The notes under the pieces are model-generated. The model ran no database searches, was not told where the DNA came from, and saw only the letters and a program-made list of their open reading frames with translations. A stretch of DNA of 64,000 bases from Sternotherus odoratus (taxonomy: Eukaryota > Chordata > Testudines > Kinosternidae). The DNA lies in NCBI GenBank assembly GCA_032164245.1, contig JAVMKO010000002.1, positions 178,132,920-178,196,919 of the forward strand, read 5' to 3'. Both the position numbers and the translations under genes were made by a program. Positions 62,842 to 64,000 of this stretch are shown in pieces; the stretch's first letter is position 1, and the number at the start of each line of letters is the position of its first letter.

Positions 62842-63542
62842 CTCTAATCCAGAGGTGGACAACCTATGGCCCGCGGGCTAGCCCCTGGCCCCCCTGTTGT
62901 TGTTCCTCCCCCACAGCCTCAGCTCACTGCACTGCTGGTGCAATGCTCTGAGCGGTGGGGAGGCGAGCTCTTGCCGGGCAGCGGAGCTGCAGAGTCGCAG
63001 CCTGACCTGGTGCTGTGTGCTGCACGGAGGTGTGGCTGGCTCTGGCAGGCGGGACGGCTGCCTGTCCTGGTGCTCTGAGTGATGCAGCTGCAGCGCCACC
63101 AGCCACTGGTACTCCAGGTGCTGCGGTCAGGGAGGAGGGGGATTGGATATAGGGCAGGGGAGTTTGGGATGGTAGTCAAGGGGTGGGGGTGGGGATCGGG
63201 ATCAGGGCAGTCAGAGGGCAGGGAACAAGGGGCTTGAATGGGGGCAGGGCTCCTGGGGGGGCAGTCGGGAAGAAGGGGGGGCTGGATGGTGCAGGGGGGG
63301 CAGTCATGGGCAGGGGGTCTGGGGACGGTCAGGGGCAGGGAGTGGTGGATGGGGCAAGGGTCCCTGGGGTGGGGGCCATCAGGGGGACAGGAAACGGGGG
63401 TTGGATGGGGCAGGAGTTCCACAGGGCTGGGCCACGCCTGGCTGTTGGGGAGAGGCACAGACTCCCCTTACCAGCCTCCATACAATTTTGGAAACCCGAT
63501 GTGGCCCTCAGGCCAAAATGTTTGCCCACCCCTGCTCTAATC
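62842..63542. mobile_element. hAT DNA transposon, non-autonomous, 685 bp
   Basis: A perfect 8-bp TSD, CTCTAATC, lies at 62842-62849 and 63535-63542. The element (62850-63534) starts CAGAGGTGGACAACCTATGG and ends TTTGCCCACCCCTG. The interior (63118-63410) is G-rich with GGGGGCAGTC-like units, as in the 28256 copy. The long frames across it on both strands (62866-63611) are composition artefacts; no transposase is visible. Confidence 0.9.
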
Positions 63543-64000
63543 TGTGAGTATATGACTTCTTCCATGCCAAATAAGGTGGATTCATACTTCTTTGTGTTAG
63601 CCCAAACATGATCTGAAAAATTAGTTTTTGCTTTTCTTTTTATAATGACTAAGTTGTCTTTATGTCTGCTAATAATCAAGCTATAGAAAATGTTGTAAAT
63701 AATTTCTGAATTGACATTTTGTTTAGTTAGTACTTTATTCACCTTCGTATTCGTAGTAGTAATAGTAGTAGTATTGTTATGTAGTATTTTTATTAAGGAT
63801 TTGAAAAGGTAGAAAGAGCTGGCAGTAAACTGAAGGAGCAATGGAAAGTTGGTAGCTGAAATATCGTTTAGATTCATATGGAAGGAAAGAATTTGGGCAG
63901 ATGATCAAAAAAAACACGACTGTGGCAACAATTGTTCTTCATTGTAGGTGCCTAAATGGATACTTCTGGGTGTTGAGCGCGCTTGTGTTAAGGCAGCTTT

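Larger units (their letters stand above)
44424..64000 (+). other. MEOX2: MEOX2 intron 1 (start; continues past the window)
   Basis: No homeodomain text (for example KVWFQNRRMKWKR) appears in any frame to the right edge, so this is intron. It is AT-rich. 45.8-49.2 kb and 53-55 kb are repeat-poor by eye. Recognised repeats have their own entries. Stretches at about 55.6-57.1, 58.8-62.4 and 63.5-64.0 kb have no recognised gene. A possible dispersed repeat starts at 62400 (GGCCATAACTACACAAAGGG), but I cannot name it. Confidence 0.85.

Noticed and set aside
62866..63611. Frames of 60-179 codons on both strands
   Set aside because: All overlap the hAT element bounded by CTCTAATC duplications; low-complexity Gly/Arg or Pro/Ser translations.
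44600..64000. MEOX2 homeodomain exon within the window
   Set aside because: No frame carries homeodomain helix 3 text such as KVWFQNRRMKW, so the later exons must lie beyond 64000.
1..64000. A new multi-gene or defence-type system
   Set aside because: The window is vertebrate intergenic and intronic DNA with one homeobox exon and transposon remains; no gene cluster of any kind is present.

Overview
The window is animal (sauropsid) nuclear DNA, most likely from a turtle. It has no operon-like gene density. Its repeats are CR1 LINE fragments, hAT-type DNA transposons with 8-bp target-site duplications (TSDs), short palindromic MITEs, and a tRNA-derived SINE whose 5' region (TAGCTCAGTGG A box, GGTTGTGAG...) I recognise as the turtle Pol III (Cry-type) SINE. 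The turtle assignment comes from recognising repeat families by eye; no search was run.

One protein-coding gene is supported: MEOX2 (mesenchyme homeobox 2, Gax) on the + strand. Only its first coding exon lies here (43904-44423). It ends at a consensus splice donor in codon phase 1. The homeodomain exons lie beyond the right edge, so 44424-64000 is the start of a long intron 1. A CpG-rich promoter region, a TATA-like motif (43563-43569), a GT microsatellite and an out-of-frame upstream ATG five bases before the start codon sit just upstream.

Layout: 1-43,000 is intergenic DNA 5' of MEOX2. 1,299-4,232 is a broken CR1 containing three later insertions (a palindromic Penelope-like element, a very C-rich hAT element and a second CR1). 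Six Harbinger-like MITEs lie between 992 and 58,557. hAT elements lie at 10.8, 13.0, 28.3, 57.3 and 62.9 kb, plus a small relic at 50.2 kb. A solo LTR with a 5-bp TSD is at 31,683-32,404. A CR1 fragment is at 34.9-35.9 kb. A tandem array of four SINE units bordered by (TA)n is at 37.7-38.7 kb. From about 38.7 to 44.5 kb the DNA is repeat-poor and includes the MEOX2 promoter. Intron 1 carries a small TSD-bounded palindromic insertion about 200 bp after the splice donor, an L2-type LINE relic with two insertions, and several short palindromic repeats.

Most open reading frames in the window are chance frames or decayed transposon fragments. The most interesting material is (i) three palindromic, TSD-bounded insertions whose arms carry a hammerhead-ribozyme-like core, (ii) the 241-bp-period SINE array in which only one unit keeps an intact B box, and (iii) the overlapping upstream frame on MEOX2. 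I found no convincing new multi-gene system.
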